DNA from: Roseateles sp. XES5
Lineage (GTDB): Bacteria; Pseudomonadota; Alphaproteobacteria; Rhizobiales; Rhizobiaceae
Reading direction: 5' to 3'
Assembly (NCBI RefSeq): GCF_020535545.1
Contig: NZ_CP084753.1
Span: 558,001-622,000 of the forward strand
DNA: 64,000 bases
The position numbers and the translations under genes were made by a program. The notes under the pieces are model-generated. The model was given only the letters and a program-made list of their open reading frames with translations. It searched no databases and was not told where the DNA came from. Of the stretch, positions 8,031-16,979 are shown piece by piece (the stretch's first letter is position 1; every line of letters starts with the position of its first letter).

Positions 8031-9275
8031 TTACTTCAGGCTCGCTTCGAAGGCGCGGATGTCCTTCAGCTCCGGATCGGGCGACGGCGCGCAATCGGAG
8101 ATGACCTTCCACTTGCCGCCCTCGCTGACGGCCATGCGGGTCGTGGAGTTGGCATTGTGGCGCGGCTGGCCCTCGCCGAAATACCAGGGGGCGCAGAAGA
8201 TATCGCTCTCGAAACCCTTGACCTTGCGCACGGCAGCCGAGACGCTTTCGCGGGTAATGTCGCCCTCGAGACCCATCAGCGCCTTCTCCGCGATACGGGC
8301 GGCGAGGTAGCCGGCCTGGGCGAAGGTGTCGCGCGGGTCGGAGGACTGACCGTATTCCTCCATCACGGCCCGCCAGTTGGCATTGTCGGGCGTGTCGGAT
8401 TCAAGGTCGTTGAACTCCATGTTGACGTAGAACTTGCCGTCCCAGCCCGGGCCGAGAGTTTCCGGCACGGAGAGGTCGTAGGCGGAAGCGGCCGAGAGGA
8501 AGGTGATCTGCTCGTTCAGGCCCTGCTCCTCGGCGGCGACGAGCAGCGGCACGGCGACGCCCTTCGACATGCCGAGCACGATAACGTCGGGCTTGGCGGC
8601 TGCGGCCTGCAGGATGATCGAGGTGGCGTCCGCGCTGCCGGGATCCATCAGGATCGTCTCGGCGGCAAAGCCCTTTTCCTTGGCGAGCAGCATCACGCCG
8701 TCGCAGGACCAGGTGCCGACATTGGGAATGTTCGGGCCGATGCAGGCGACCGACTTGGCGTTCAGCTTGTCGAGCGCATAGCCCATGGCGCCAAGCATGG
8801 AGACGCGCGGGCCGGCATTGGTCGGCGCGTAGTTCTCCGCAAAGAAGCATTCGCGCGGCACGCCGACGCCGGCAACGACGTAGATGCCGGATTTCTTGTA
8901 GTAGTCGGCATTGGCGCCGCATTCGACATAGCTGGAATTGCCGACCATCAGCACGGCCTTCTCGTCATCGACGAGGCGGGCGGCAAGCTGGGCAGCCTTT
9001 TCGGGATCCCACTGGTCGTCCTCGATGAGGTATTTCACCGGCCGGCCCTTGATGCCGCCATTGGCGTTGAGGCAGTCGAAATAGGCTTTCGCCGCCTTGG
9101 TCGAGTTCGAGAAATCGTCCGGCCCGGTCTTGCCGGTGATCGCGCCGATGACGATCGGCTCGCCGGTGGCCGCAGAGCCCGTATTGTCGCCGCAGGATGC
9201 GGCGGCCTGGGCTGCGACCGTGCCGGCAAGGCCGAAGGCCAGGCCCAGCAGCAGCCCCTTCAACAGTTTCATCAT
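8031..9275 (-). CDS. ABC transporter substrate-binding protein, Leu/Ile/Val-type (system 1)
   Basis: 414-residue periplasmic binding protein (type I fold) with a Sec signal ending near residue 25 (AAQAAA). Mature-domain marks include IVIGAITGKTG, NANGGIKG and WDPEKAAQLA. It has several cysteines (SCG, DCLN, ECGAN, PRECFF, FCAP), which suggests disulfides. It is clearly paralogous to the second binding protein at 16980-18152: the ECFF...PTNAGP region matches LCFN...PVNVGP there. A GGAGGAGG site precedes the ATG at 9275. It delivers the substrate to LivHMGF encoded downstream; the ligand is unknown. Confidence 0.88.
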   Translation of the reverse strand: MMKLLKGLLLGLAFGLAGTVAAQAAASCGDNTGSAATGEPIVIGAITGKTGPDDFSNSTKAAKAYFDCLNANGGIKGRPVKYLIEDDQWDPEKAAQLAARLVDDEKAVLMVGNSSYVECGANADYYKKSGIYVVAGVGVPRECFFAENYAPTNAGPRVSMLGAMGYALDKLNAKSVACIGPNIPNVGTWSCDGVMLLAKEKGFAAETILMDPGSADATSIILQAAAAKPDVIVLGMSKGVAVPLLVAAEEQGLNEQITFLSAASAYDLSVPETLGPGWDGKFYVNMEFNDLESDTPDNANWRAVMEEYGQSSDPRDTFAQAGYLAARIAEKALMGLEGDITRESVSAAVRKVKGFESDIFCAPWYFGEGQPRHNANSTTRMAVSEGGKWKVISDCAPSPDPELKDIRAFEASLK

Positions 9276-9331
9276 ATTGGTTCCTCCTCCTTGGTTTCTT
9301 TTCGGCCGGCGCTCCTCCGCGCCCGCCGTCT

Positions 9332-10918
9332 TCAGCGTGCCGTCATGAAGGCCGCCGCGCGGGCGCCGATCATCATTGCGGGCGCATTGGTGTTGCCGGA
9401 GACGAGCGTCGGCATGACCGAGGCGTCGGCGACACGCAGGCCCTCGAGCCCGCGGACCTTCAGCTCCGGCGTCACGACGGCCATCGGCTCATCCTCGCGC
9501 CCCATGCGCGCGGTGCCGGCCGGGTGAAACACGGTCTTCGCCGTCTGGCGGATATAGGCCTCCAGTTCCGCCGCATCGTCCTCGACGCCCGGGCGCGGCA
9601 GGACGCGGCGCTTGACGATCTTCTGCATCGACGGCGTATCGAGGATGCGGATCGCCGCCTTCACCCCGCGCACCAGCGTCTCGACATCCGCGCGGTCAGC
9701 GAGTGAATTGGCGTTGAAATCCACCTTCGCCGCAGGATCGGCGGAGGTGATGCGGATCGAACCGCGCGAGCGCGGGCGCAGGTAGCAGGGCCCGATGGAA
9801 AAGCCGTGGCCCGGTTCCGGTTCGCGGTCGATGAAGCCGATCAGCACCGGCAGCACGTGGAACTGCACGTCCGGCTGTCCAGTGCCCGCCGTATCGAGAA
9901 AGCCGCCGCACTCCACCACGTTGGAGGTCAGGAGGCCTTGCCTTGCCGTGAGATAACGCAGCATGTGGCCGACCGCCCGCAGCCCCCTGTCCTGACCGAG
10001 AATGGAAAGCGGCTCATGCGTCTCGGCCTGCACAGGCACTTCCAGATGGTCCTGGTAGTTCTCGCCGACACCCGGCAGATCCGCCACCACGTCGATGCCG
10101 AGGGCCGAAAGATGCGCGCCGTTGCCAATGCCCGAAAGCTGCAGGAGGCGCGGCGTCGCAATGGCGCCCGCCGAAAGCACGATCTCGCGGTTCGCCCGGT
10201 AGACCGTGCCGTCCATGAGCGCGACGCCGACGGCCCGGCGTCCTTCGAACAGCACGCGCGCCGCCTTGCGCTCCGTCAACACCGTCACGTTCGCCCGCTT
10301 CTCGGCCGCGCGCAGGAAGGCCATGGCCGAACTCCAGCGCCGGCCGTTGCGGGTGGTGCTCTGGTAGAAGCCGACACCTTCCTGCTCCGCGCCGTTGAAA
10401 TCCGCGTTCGCCTTGAGGCCGGATTCGACCGCTGCCGTGACGAAGGCCTCCGACAGCGGATGACGGTGGCGCGGATTGGAGACGGCGAGCGTGCCGTCCT
10501 TGCCATGATAGGCGCCGCCGAAGGCCTCGTTGTTCTCCAGCGCCTTGAAGACCGGCAGCACCTCGTCATAGGACCAGCCGCGGCAGCCCATCTGCGACCA
10601 GGTGTCGTAATCGTTGCGGTGACCGCGAATGTAGATCATCGCATTGACCGAGGAGCCGCCGCCGAGCACGTTGCCCTGGGGGATGAGGCTCGGGCGGCCA
10701 TTGAGGCCGGGTTGCGGATCGGATGCATAGGGGTGCAGGTCGACGCCCTTGCCCATGACCTTGAAGAAGGTCGCGGGGATATGGATCCACGGGTCCCGGT
10801 CGCGCCGGCCGGATTCGATCAGCAGCACGCGGTTTTCCGGGTTTTCCGACAGGCGGTTGACGAGAACGCAGCCCGCCGAGCCGCCGCCGACGACGATGTA
10901 GTCGTAAGGCGCGCCCAT
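9332..10918 (-). CDS. GMC-family FAD-dependent oxidoreductase (choline dehydrogenase-like)
   Basis: 528-residue flavoenzyme that oxidises an alcohol to an aldehyde. The FAD-binding VVGGGSAG is at about residues 9-16, the GMC signature VLGGGSSVNAMIYIRG near 80, SAGAIATPRLLQLSGIG near 255, and the catalytic His in HPAGTARMG near 475. The frame is open further upstream, but the ATG at 10918 overlaps the aldehyde dehydrogenase stop by one base and begins at the FAD domain. Pairing with an aldehyde dehydrogenase suggests a two-step alcohol to aldehyde to acid conversion. Confidence 0.88.
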   Translation of the reverse strand: MGAPYDYIVVGGGSAGCVLVNRLSENPENRVLLIESGRRDRDPWIHIPATFFKVMGKGVDLHPYASDPQPGLNGRPSLIPQGNVLGGGSSVNAMIYIRGHRNDYDTWSQMGCRGWSYDEVLPVFKALENNEAFGGAYHGKDGTLAVSNPRHRHPLSEAFVTAAVESGLKANADFNGAEQEGVGFYQSTTRNGRRWSSAMAFLRAAEKRANVTVLTERKAARVLFEGRRAVGVALMDGTVYRANREIVLSAGAIATPRLLQLSGIGNGAHLSALGIDVVADLPGVGENYQDHLEVPVQAETHEPLSILGQDRGLRAVGHMLRYLTARQGLLTSNVVECGGFLDTAGTGQPDVQFHVLPVLIGFIDREPEPGHGFSIGPCYLRPRSRGSIRITSADPAAKVDFNANSLADRADVETLVRGVKAAIRILDTPSMQKIVKRRVLPRPGVEDDAAELEAYIRQTAKTVFHPAGTARMGREDEPMAVVTPELKVRGLEGLRVADASVMPTLVSGNTNAPAMMIGARAAAFMTAR

Positions 10919-12330
10919 CAGCTCAGCACCGTCTGGATCGTGGTGAATTCCTTGAGGCCGTCGGTGCCGAACTCGACGCCGATGCCCGATTGCTTGACGC
11001 CGCCGAAGGGGGCGTTCGGCTGGATTGCGCCGTGCTTGTTGATCCAGACGGAGCCGCATTCGAGCTGCAGCGCCACCGCGCGCGCCCTGTCGGGATCGCC
11101 GGACCAGACCGAGCCGCCGAGACCGGCCGGGTTGTCGTTGGCGCGGCGGATCACCTCGTCGACATCGCTATAGCGGATGATCGGCAGGACGGGACCGAAC
11201 TGCTCCTCGTCCACCAGCCTCACACCGTTGTCGACATCGGCGACCAGCGTGACCGGGTAGAAATAACCCTCGCCTTGCGGCGCTTCGCCGCCGATGAGGA
11301 TGCGCCCGCCCTTCGCCTTCGCGTCCTCGACCAGTTCGCGCACCTTGTCGAACTGCATGGCGTTCTGCACCGGTCCGAGGATGTTCTTCTCGTCCAGCCC
11401 GTCGCCGACGGGGATGCCCGCCGCATAATCGGTCAGCCGCCGGCAGACCTCGTCATAGAGGCTGTCATGCACGTAGAGCCGCTTCAGCGCCGCGCAGGTC
11501 TGGCCGTTGTTGATGAAGGCGCCCCAGAAGAGGCCTTCGGCGATGCGGGCCGGATCGGCGTCGGGCAACACGATGCCGGCGTCGTTGCCGCCAAGTTCGA
11601 GCGTCAGCCGCTTCAGCGTGGCGACGGCCGAGGCCATCACCTTCTTGCCTGTCTCGGTGGAGCCGGTGAAGGTCATCTTGGCGATGCCAGGATGCGCCGA
11701 CAGCGCCGCGCCGATGGCGTTCTCACCCGTCACGACATTGACGACGCCGGGCGGCAGCACCTCGTTGATGATCTCGACGAGACGTATGGTGGAGAGCGGC
11801 GTCAGCGGCGAGGGCTTGATGACGACGGTGTTGCCGGCACGCACGGCCGGGATGATGTGCCAGCAGGCGATCATCACCGGCCAGTTCCAGGGCGTGATCG
11901 AACCGGTCACGCCAACGGGCTTGCGGTGAATCTCGACGCGCCCCTCGTTGTCGTCCTGCACCACCTCGACGGGCAGGCTGAGTTCGGCGGTATGGCGTGT
12001 CCAGGCGAGCGCACCGCCGAGCTCGAAGCGCGAGCCGAGACCGTTCAGCGGCTTGCCCTGCTCCAGCGTCAGGAGGCGGGCGACGTCCTCGGCATTTTCC
12101 GCGAGCCTTTCCGCGATGGTGCGGCATGCATTGGCGCGCAGCGCGTCATCGGTCCGCGACCAGTTTTCGAAGGCGGCCGCGGCCGCCGCGACGGCGCGGT
12201 CGAGATCGGCTTCGCTGGCAAGCGGCATCAGGCCGACCACGTCACCGGTCGAGGGATTGCGCACTTCGGCATGATGGGGCGTGGCGACGCGTTCGCCGCC
12301 GATGAGCAGCGTATACTGCTTCAAGGTCAT
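10918..12330 (-). CDS. NAD(P)+-dependent aldehyde dehydrogenase
   Basis: 470-residue ALDH-superfamily enzyme. The catalytic Cys is in NNGQTCAALKR (about C279), the general base Glu in LELGGND (about E245), the ITPWNWP oxyanion region near 145 and the FTGSTETGK coenzyme loop near 221. A GGGAGGATAT ribosome-binding site precedes the ATG. It follows the FeaR-like regulator by 93 bases and overlaps the GMC oxidoreductase by one base. The substrate is probably the aldehyde made by the GMC enzyme or by an amine oxidase encoded elsewhere. A phenylacetaldehyde-type role is suggested by the regulator only. Confidence 0.9.
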   Translation of the reverse strand: MTLKQYTLLIGGERVATPHHAEVRNPSTGDVVGLMPLASEADLDRAVAAAAAAFENWSRTDDALRANACRTIAERLAENAEDVARLLTLEQGKPLNGLGSRFELGGALAWTRHTAELSLPVEVVQDDNEGRVEIHRKPVGVTGSITPWNWPVMIACWHIIPAVRAGNTVVIKPSPLTPLSTIRLVEIINEVLPPGVVNVVTGENAIGAALSAHPGIAKMTFTGSTETGKKVMASAVATLKRLTLELGGNDAGIVLPDADPARIAEGLFWGAFINNGQTCAALKRLYVHDSLYDEVCRRLTDYAAGIPVGDGLDEKNILGPVQNAMQFDKVRELVEDAKAKGGRILIGGEAPQGEGYFYPVTLVADVDNGVRLVDEEQFGPVLPIIRYSDVDEVIRRANDNPAGLGGSVWSGDPDRARAVALQLECGSVWINKHGAIQPNAPFGGVKQSGIGVEFGTDGLKEFTTIQTVLS

Positions 12331-12423
12331 ATCCTCCCTGGATGTGTCGGGAGGAGTATCGCCGCCCCTTTAGCGGCCGTCTTGGAGAGAAGCGCGCGCC
12401 GGCTTGGACCGGAGCGCAGAAGC

Positions 12424-13392
12424 CTATCGTTCCGCGCTTTTCAGGAGATCGGTCGGCGCGCAGTCGAACAGTTCCTTGAAGGAACGGTTGAAATAGGAGA
12501 TGTCGTTGAAGCCGGCCGAATAGGCGACCTCGGCAATCGTACCCCCCGATTTCTGCTCCTTGAGCTGCTCGATCTTCTCCCTGGCGAGCCGCAGCCGCTT
12601 GTCGCGGATGACGGTCGTGCAGGTCACGCCCATGCCCTGGAAATCCTGCTGCAGCGTGCGGATGGAGATGCCGAGCCGGGTCGCCAGCCAGCGGGCGGAG
12701 AGATCGTTCTCGGTAAGGTGCCGGTCGATCAGCATGTCGACCATCTGCAGACGTTTGCTGGCGCTGTCGTGGAGCGCGTGCAGCGGCTCGGCCTCGCGGC
12801 TCGAATGGAAGGCCTGGCGGGTGGCGGTGAACATGAGCTGGCGCAGGTGCGACGAAGCCGAATCCGATTCCGCCGTGGTCATGATCTTGGCGAGCAGCGC
12901 ATGCAGCATCTGCGCCATCGGGTCGTAGGCTGAGAGCTTGCGCGCGATGTCGAAATGGATGCGGCTGTCGGAATACATCGTCTGGCGCGGCAGGTGCAGC
13001 GAGATGTGGTTGGAGAAGCGTCCGCCGAAATAGAAGGTGGTCGGCCGGGTGGAATCGACGAGGATGCATTCGCCGACGTCGAGTACGTTCTGCCGGTCGC
13101 CATGCTCCAGCCCGCAGCTCCCCTCGATCTGCACGATCAGGAAGAGATGTTCCTTGGGGTCGCGGCGGATATCGTCCCAGTCGCGGCGCACGCAGTCCAG
13201 GTTGTTGGAGACATGGGCGAACTCCATGCCGCAGACGTCGATGCGCCGGGCCGCGCCGATGACGTCGTCGCCGCGCTCCACGGTCTTCGGATTGAAATTG
13301 CCGCAGATCGAGCGCAGGTCGTCCGCCCACTGATCGTAGGATATGGCGGTCCATGCCTCGGGCACGAGGTTTCGGTGCTGAACGAGATCCAA
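12424..13392 (-). CDS. FeaR-like AraC-family transcriptional activator
   Basis: About 322 residues. The N-terminal half matches the FeaR pattern from E. coli phenylethylamine catabolism: a W..DLRSICGNF block near residue 25 and ILVDSTRPTTFYF near 115. The C-terminal domain has two HTH units, including SARWLATRLGISIRTLQQDF and IAEVAYSAGFNDISYFNRSF. The frame extends to a GTG at 13485, but that would run through a terminator hairpin and lacks a Shine-Dalgarno. The TTG at 13392 has GGGAGG five bases upstream and gives FeaR-like length. It probably activates the downstream ALDH/GMC genes in response to an aromatic aldehyde or amine. Confidence 0.8.
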   Translation of the reverse strand: MDLVQHRNLVPEAWTAISYDQWADDLRSICGNFNPKTVERGDDVIGAARRIDVCGMEFAHVSNNLDCVRRDWDDIRRDPKEHLFLIVQIEGSCGLEHGDRQNVLDVGECILVDSTRPTTFYFGGRFSNHISLHLPRQTMYSDSRIHFDIARKLSAYDPMAQMLHALLAKIMTTAESDSASSHLRQLMFTATRQAFHSSREAEPLHALHDSASKRLQMVDMLIDRHLTENDLSARWLATRLGISIRTLQQDFQGMGVTCTTVIRDKRLRLAREKIEQLKEQKSGGTIAEVAYSAGFNDISYFNRSFKELFDCAPTDLLKSAER

Positions 13393-13436
13393 CTTTGCCT
13401 CCCAACAAAGATCGGTCGTTCCGCAAGAGAAAGCAG

Positions 13437-13470
13437 AACGGGGGCAGGATGCGCCGCTCCTGCCCCCGTT
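13437..13470 (-). terminator. Strong terminator of the second Liv operon
   Basis: Perfect 13-bp stem AACGGGGGCAGGA / TCCTGCCCCCGTT with an 8-base loop, about 30 bases past the livF2 stop. On the minus strand it is followed by CTGCTTTCTCTTG. It separates the second Liv operon from the FeaR-like gene and argues against the upstream GTG start for that gene. Confidence 0.75.
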
Positions 13471-13498
13471 GTCAATCTGGTTCACCTGTTAAGCAAAT

Positions 13499-14200
13499 TC
13501 ACGCGGCGGCATCGCCGAGATAGAGGCGGTGCAGGTGGGCGGGGTCGCGCACCAGCGCGGCGCAGCCGCCGTCATAGACGATCTGGCCGCGGCGCAGCAC
13601 ATAGGCGCGGTTGCCGATGGCGAGTGCCAGCGCGGCGAACTGCTCCACCAGCACCACCGCCATGCCCTCGTCGGCAAGCTGACGCACCGCCCGCATCAGG
13701 CGGCTGACGATGACGGGAGCGAGGCCGGAGGACATTTCGTCGATGAGGATGACGCGCGGCCGGCTGACGATGGAGCGGGCGATCACCACCATCTGCTGCT
13801 CGCCGCCCGAGAGCATGCCGGCCTCGACGGTCCGGCGCTGAAGCAGCTCCGGGAAGAGGTCGTAGGCCTCCTTGAGGTCGGCGTCGGGATGGAGCGCCAC
13901 CTTCAGGTTCTCTTCCGTCGTCATCGCCGGAAAGACGGTACGGCCCTGCTCGACATGGCTGAGGCCGGCCTTGGCGCGCGCGCCGGGGCGGAGCTTCGCA
14001 AGCTCCGTCCCGTCGAGGCTGATCGAGCCGGCGCGAACGGGAATGATGCCCGAGAGGCTTTCGAGGAAGGTCGTCTTGCCGGCGCCGTTCGAGCCGAGCA
14101 GCACGGAAATCTCCCCGCCCTTCGCCTGCACGTCCACGCCGCGGATGACGGGGATGCCCGCACGATCGACCTCAAGGCCGGTGATGGAAAATGCGGTCAC
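13499..14200 (-). CDS. livF: Branched-chain-type ABC transporter ATP-binding protein LivF (system 2)
   Basis: 233-residue ATPase with Walker A GSNGAGKT near residue 36, signature LSGGEQQ near 134 and Walker B VILIDEMSSGLAP near 154. It overlaps the LivMG fusion gene by 4 bases. It is the last gene of the second importer and ends before a strong terminator. It is clearly paralogous to LivF of system 1, with a canonical signature. Confidence 0.87.
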   Translation of the reverse strand: MTAFSITGLEVDRAGIPVIRGVDVQAKGGEISVLLGSNGAGKTTFLESLSGIIPVRAGSISLDGTELAKLRPGARAKAGLSHVEQGRTVFPAMTTEENLKVALHPDADLKEAYDLFPELLQRRTVEAGMLSGGEQQMVVIARSIVSRPRVILIDEMSSGLAPVIVSRLMRAVRQLADEGMAVVLVEQFAALALAIGNRAYVLRRGQIVYDGGCAALVRDPAHLHRLYLGDAAA

Positions 14201-15909
14201 TGCGCCGCCTCCTCGAATTCGATGCCCATATAAGCCTTCTGCACCACGGGCATATCAAGCACCGCGGCCGGGGCGCCCGAGGCGATCACGCGTCCGAAAT
14301 CGAACACCGTGATCGCCGAGCAGGCCCGCCGCACGAGATCCATGTCGTGCTCGATGAGGAGCACGGCACTGCCGAAGGTTTCAGGAATGGCCGCGATGCG
14401 CTCGCCGAGCTTCAGCGCCTCGTCATAGGAGACGCCGGCGGCCGGCTCGTCGAGCAGGATGACGGGTGCGCGCGAGGCGACCGCCCCGGCGACGTCGAGC
14501 AGGCGGCGCGTACCGACGTCGATGGTGGAGATCGGCGTCTCCGGCCCCGGGCAACCGAACCAGGCGAGCAGGCTCTGCAGTTCGCCCTCGGCGATCGGCC
14601 CGGCGGCAAGGCGCACATACTCGCCGACGCGCAGTTCCGGCGCGATGCGCGTCGTCTGCCAGGTGCGGCGGATGCCGATTTTCGCGCGCGAGGTGGCGGA
14701 GACACCCTCCAGCGGCTTGCCATTGAGCAGGATCGAGCCGTCATAGCGGAAGAGGAAGCCGGCGATGGCGTCGACCAGCGTCGACTTGCCCGCCCCGTTC
14801 GGGCCGACGAGCCCGACAACCGCGCCCGCGGGCACCTTGAGATTGACCTTGTCGAGCGCCGTCACCACCCCGTAGCGCACGGTGAGATCGCGCACTTCGA
14901 GTGCGATGCCCGCAGGATGGGCCGTTTTTTCCGGCAAGGCGCCGGCGGCGACAGCGCCTTCCACGGCGCGCTTGCGGCCGAGCTTGCGGGCAAGCCGCGT
15001 CCAGGTCTCGGCGATCGTCTCGCCGGTCGACAGCGCCTGCACGGCGCCGAGCGCGAAGAAGACATTGCCGACGTCCTGCGGCAGGTTCAGCCGGCGCAGG
15101 AGTTCGGGGAAGAGCACGATCATCATGCCGCCGGCGATGGCGCCGAGGGTGAAATGCGCGCCCGCCATGGTGGCGACGGCAAAGAGCGCCAGCGACTGCA
15201 TCATGGAGAAATTCTCCGAGACCAGCGTGCCGAGATAACCGGCGAGCAGGCCGCCGGAAACGCCAGAGATGAAGGCGCTGATGGCGAAGGCGCTGAGCTT
15301 GGCACGCGGGATGGAGATGCCGTTGGCAGCCGCGGCGCGCTCGGAATGGCGCACCGCGAGCCAGGCCGCGCCGAGCCGCGAGCGGCTGACGAATTCCAGC
15401 ACCACGGCAATGATGCCGTAGGTCAGGAGCACGAAGGCGAAATAGCCCTTGTCGCTGTCGAAGGCTTCGGGACGGGCGACCTGGGTGAAGCTCGTCTGGC
15501 CGGGAAAGGTGATGGTGGCGAGCACCGTGTCGAAGGCGGCGGCGAAGCCGAGCGTCACGATGGCAAGGTTGATGCCGCGCAGGCGCAACGCCGGCAGGCC
15601 GATGGCGACGCCGACCGGCACGGCGGCAAGCCCCCCGACCAGCATCCAAACGGCAAGCCCGCCGGGCGCGCCGATGAGGTTCAGGTAGCCGGTGACCCAG
15701 GCGCCGACGCCGGCGAAGGACATCTGGCACAGCGAGATCATGCCGGTGCGGCCGGTGACGAGGCCGAGGCTCTGCAACGCGATGCCGACGATGAAGACGG
15801 CGGTCAGCAGGAACACCCAGTATTTCGGCAGGACGAGGAGGATGACGGCACCGAGCGCCGCGAGGGAAAGGGCCGTGACGGCGGCGGCCCGGAAACTAGC
15901 GTGCTTCAT
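14197..15909 (-). CDS. Fused LivM permease and LivG ATPase (system 2)
   Basis: 570-residue fusion. Residues 1-300 form a LivM-type permease with GMISLCQMSFAGVGAWVTG (about 56-74) and LPALRLRGINLAIVTLG (about 105-121). Residues 300-335 are a charged linker. Residues 336-570 are a LivG-type ATPase with Walker A GPNGAGKST at 369-377 and Walker B VILLDEPAAGVS. The signature position reads TIDVGTRRLLDVA rather than LSGGQ, again degenerate. Fusions of this kind occur in the family. Here it contrasts with the separate livM and livG of the neighbouring paralogous system. It overlaps livH2 by 14 bases. Confidence 0.88.
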   Translation of the reverse strand: MKHASFRAAAVTALSLAALGAVILLVLPKYWVFLLTAVFIVGIALQSLGLVTGRTGMISLCQMSFAGVGAWVTGYLNLIGAPGGLAVWMLVGGLAAVPVGVAIGLPALRLRGINLAIVTLGFAAAFDTVLATITFPGQTSFTQVARPEAFDSDKGYFAFVLLTYGIIAVVLEFVSRSRLGAAWLAVRHSERAAAANGISIPRAKLSAFAISAFISGVSGGLLAGYLGTLVSENFSMMQSLALFAVATMAGAHFTLGAIAGGMMIVLFPELLRRLNLPQDVGNVFFALGAVQALSTGETIAETWTRLARKLGRKRAVEGAVAAGALPEKTAHPAGIALEVRDLTVRYGVVTALDKVNLKVPAGAVVGLVGPNGAGKSTLVDAIAGFLFRYDGSILLNGKPLEGVSATSRAKIGIRRTWQTTRIAPELRVGEYVRLAAGPIAEGELQSLLAWFGCPGPETPISTIDVGTRRLLDVAGAVASRAPVILLDEPAAGVSYDEALKLGERIAAIPETFGSAVLLIEHDMDLVRRACSAITVFDFGRVIASGAPAAVLDMPVVQKAYMGIEFEEAAQ

Positions 15910-16765
15910 CCCAGCGGGCTCCCCTTTGCGACCAGAGCAGGACCGCGAGAATGACGAGGAAGGGCACGGCGCCGCGATACTGGCTGACCGCGCCGATCGC
16001 GCTGACGGAGCCTTCCAGAAGCCCGATCAGCACGCCGCCGACCAGCGCCGCGCGAAAACTGGAGAAGGCGCCGATGAGGGCGGCGGCCAGCGCCGGCACG
16101 ACGAGCAGGCTCAGCGAAGAGAAATCCGGCGAGCGCAGCGGCGCGATGATCATCAGCGCGAAGGCCGTGACCGCCCCGGTGACGGCCCAGACGCCGAGCG
16201 CCAGCAGACGCACGCGGATGCCGATCAGTTCGGCCGCCATCGGCCTTTGCGAGAGGGCGCGAAGCTGGAGACCCGTGCGGGTGCGGGCGAGAAACTGTTC
16301 GGTCGCGAGCGTGAAGGCGACGGAAAGGGCGAGCGTCGTCACGGCGGCCCAGGTCACCTCCACGCCGGCAAGGCGGAAGGCGGAACCGGCGATGACCTCG
16401 GGGAAATAATGCGGATGCTGGCCGCCCGTCAGGCGCAGGCCCACGGCGATGATGCCGACGAGCAACGCCGCCGTCACGGCTGCCTTGGTGGAGGCGCTGC
16501 TGCCGGCGAACCAGGTGGTCATGACGAGGCCGATCGCCATGCCGGCAAGCGCGCCCGCGGCAACGCCGAGGGCGACGGCCGGCAGCAGCGGCACGCCGAG
16601 CTCGAAGAGGCCCACCATGGCGAAGGTGCCGGCGGCGCCGATGGCGGCCCCGGTGAAGTTCACCACGGCGACGAGCCGGTAGGTGAAGATGGCGCAGACG
16701 CCGAGGATGGCGTAGGCCCCGCCGGCCGACAATCCGGCAACGGCGGCAGTGAACAATGAATCCAT
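15896..16765 (-). CDS. livH: Branched-chain-type ABC transporter permease LivH (system 2)
   Basis: 289-residue permease with about 8 hydrophobic segments. It has the LivH N-terminal pattern ALSAGGAYAILGVCAIF-like and NFTGAAIGAAGTFAMVG, and AVSQYRGAVPFLVILAV near the C-terminus. The frame opens at a GTG at 16783; the ATG at 16765 (MDSLFTAAVAG) is preferred because it begins at the first helix. The coding end overlaps the LivMG fusion start. Confidence 0.85.
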   Translation of the reverse strand: MDSLFTAAVAGLSAGGAYAILGVCAIFTYRLVAVVNFTGAAIGAAGTFAMVGLFELGVPLLPAVALGVAAGALAGMAIGLVMTTWFAGSSASTKAAVTAALLVGIIAVGLRLTGGQHPHYFPEVIAGSAFRLAGVEVTWAAVTTLALSVAFTLATEQFLARTRTGLQLRALSQRPMAAELIGIRVRLLALGVWAVTGAVTAFALMIIAPLRSPDFSSLSLLVVPALAAALIGAFSSFRAALVGGVLIGLLEGSVSAIGAVSQYRGAVPFLVILAVLLWSQRGARWDEAR

Positions 16766-16979
16766 TCCGGAACTCCGGGTCACGCTGTCATTCCGGCCCT
16801 TCTCCCTGCCGGCCCCTCCCTGGAGGAGAGATCGGCAAGGGAGGGAGCCTTATTCAAATTCCGGCATCGGACGCTGGCGAGGCGCTATCTGTAACCGGCC
16901 TCCCCTGCAAAGGGAGAGATACCCGGCAGGGCGGAGGGGGACCGTCGCCCCCTTTCGCTTCACCAACCGACGCGGCTGC
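16766..16979. repeat. Intergenic repeat-like segment with hairpins
   Basis: 214 bases between the second binding-protein gene and livH2. It contains CTCCCTGCCG near 16803 facing CGGCAAGGGAG, and a second purine/pyrimidine-rich pair further right, resembling dispersed rhizobial intergenic palindromes. A 6-bp hairpin AGGGGG / CCCCCT (16935-16953) lies 27 bases past the binding-protein stop, the same position as the hairpins behind the other two binding-protein genes. No ORF with coding character was seen. Confidence 0.45.
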
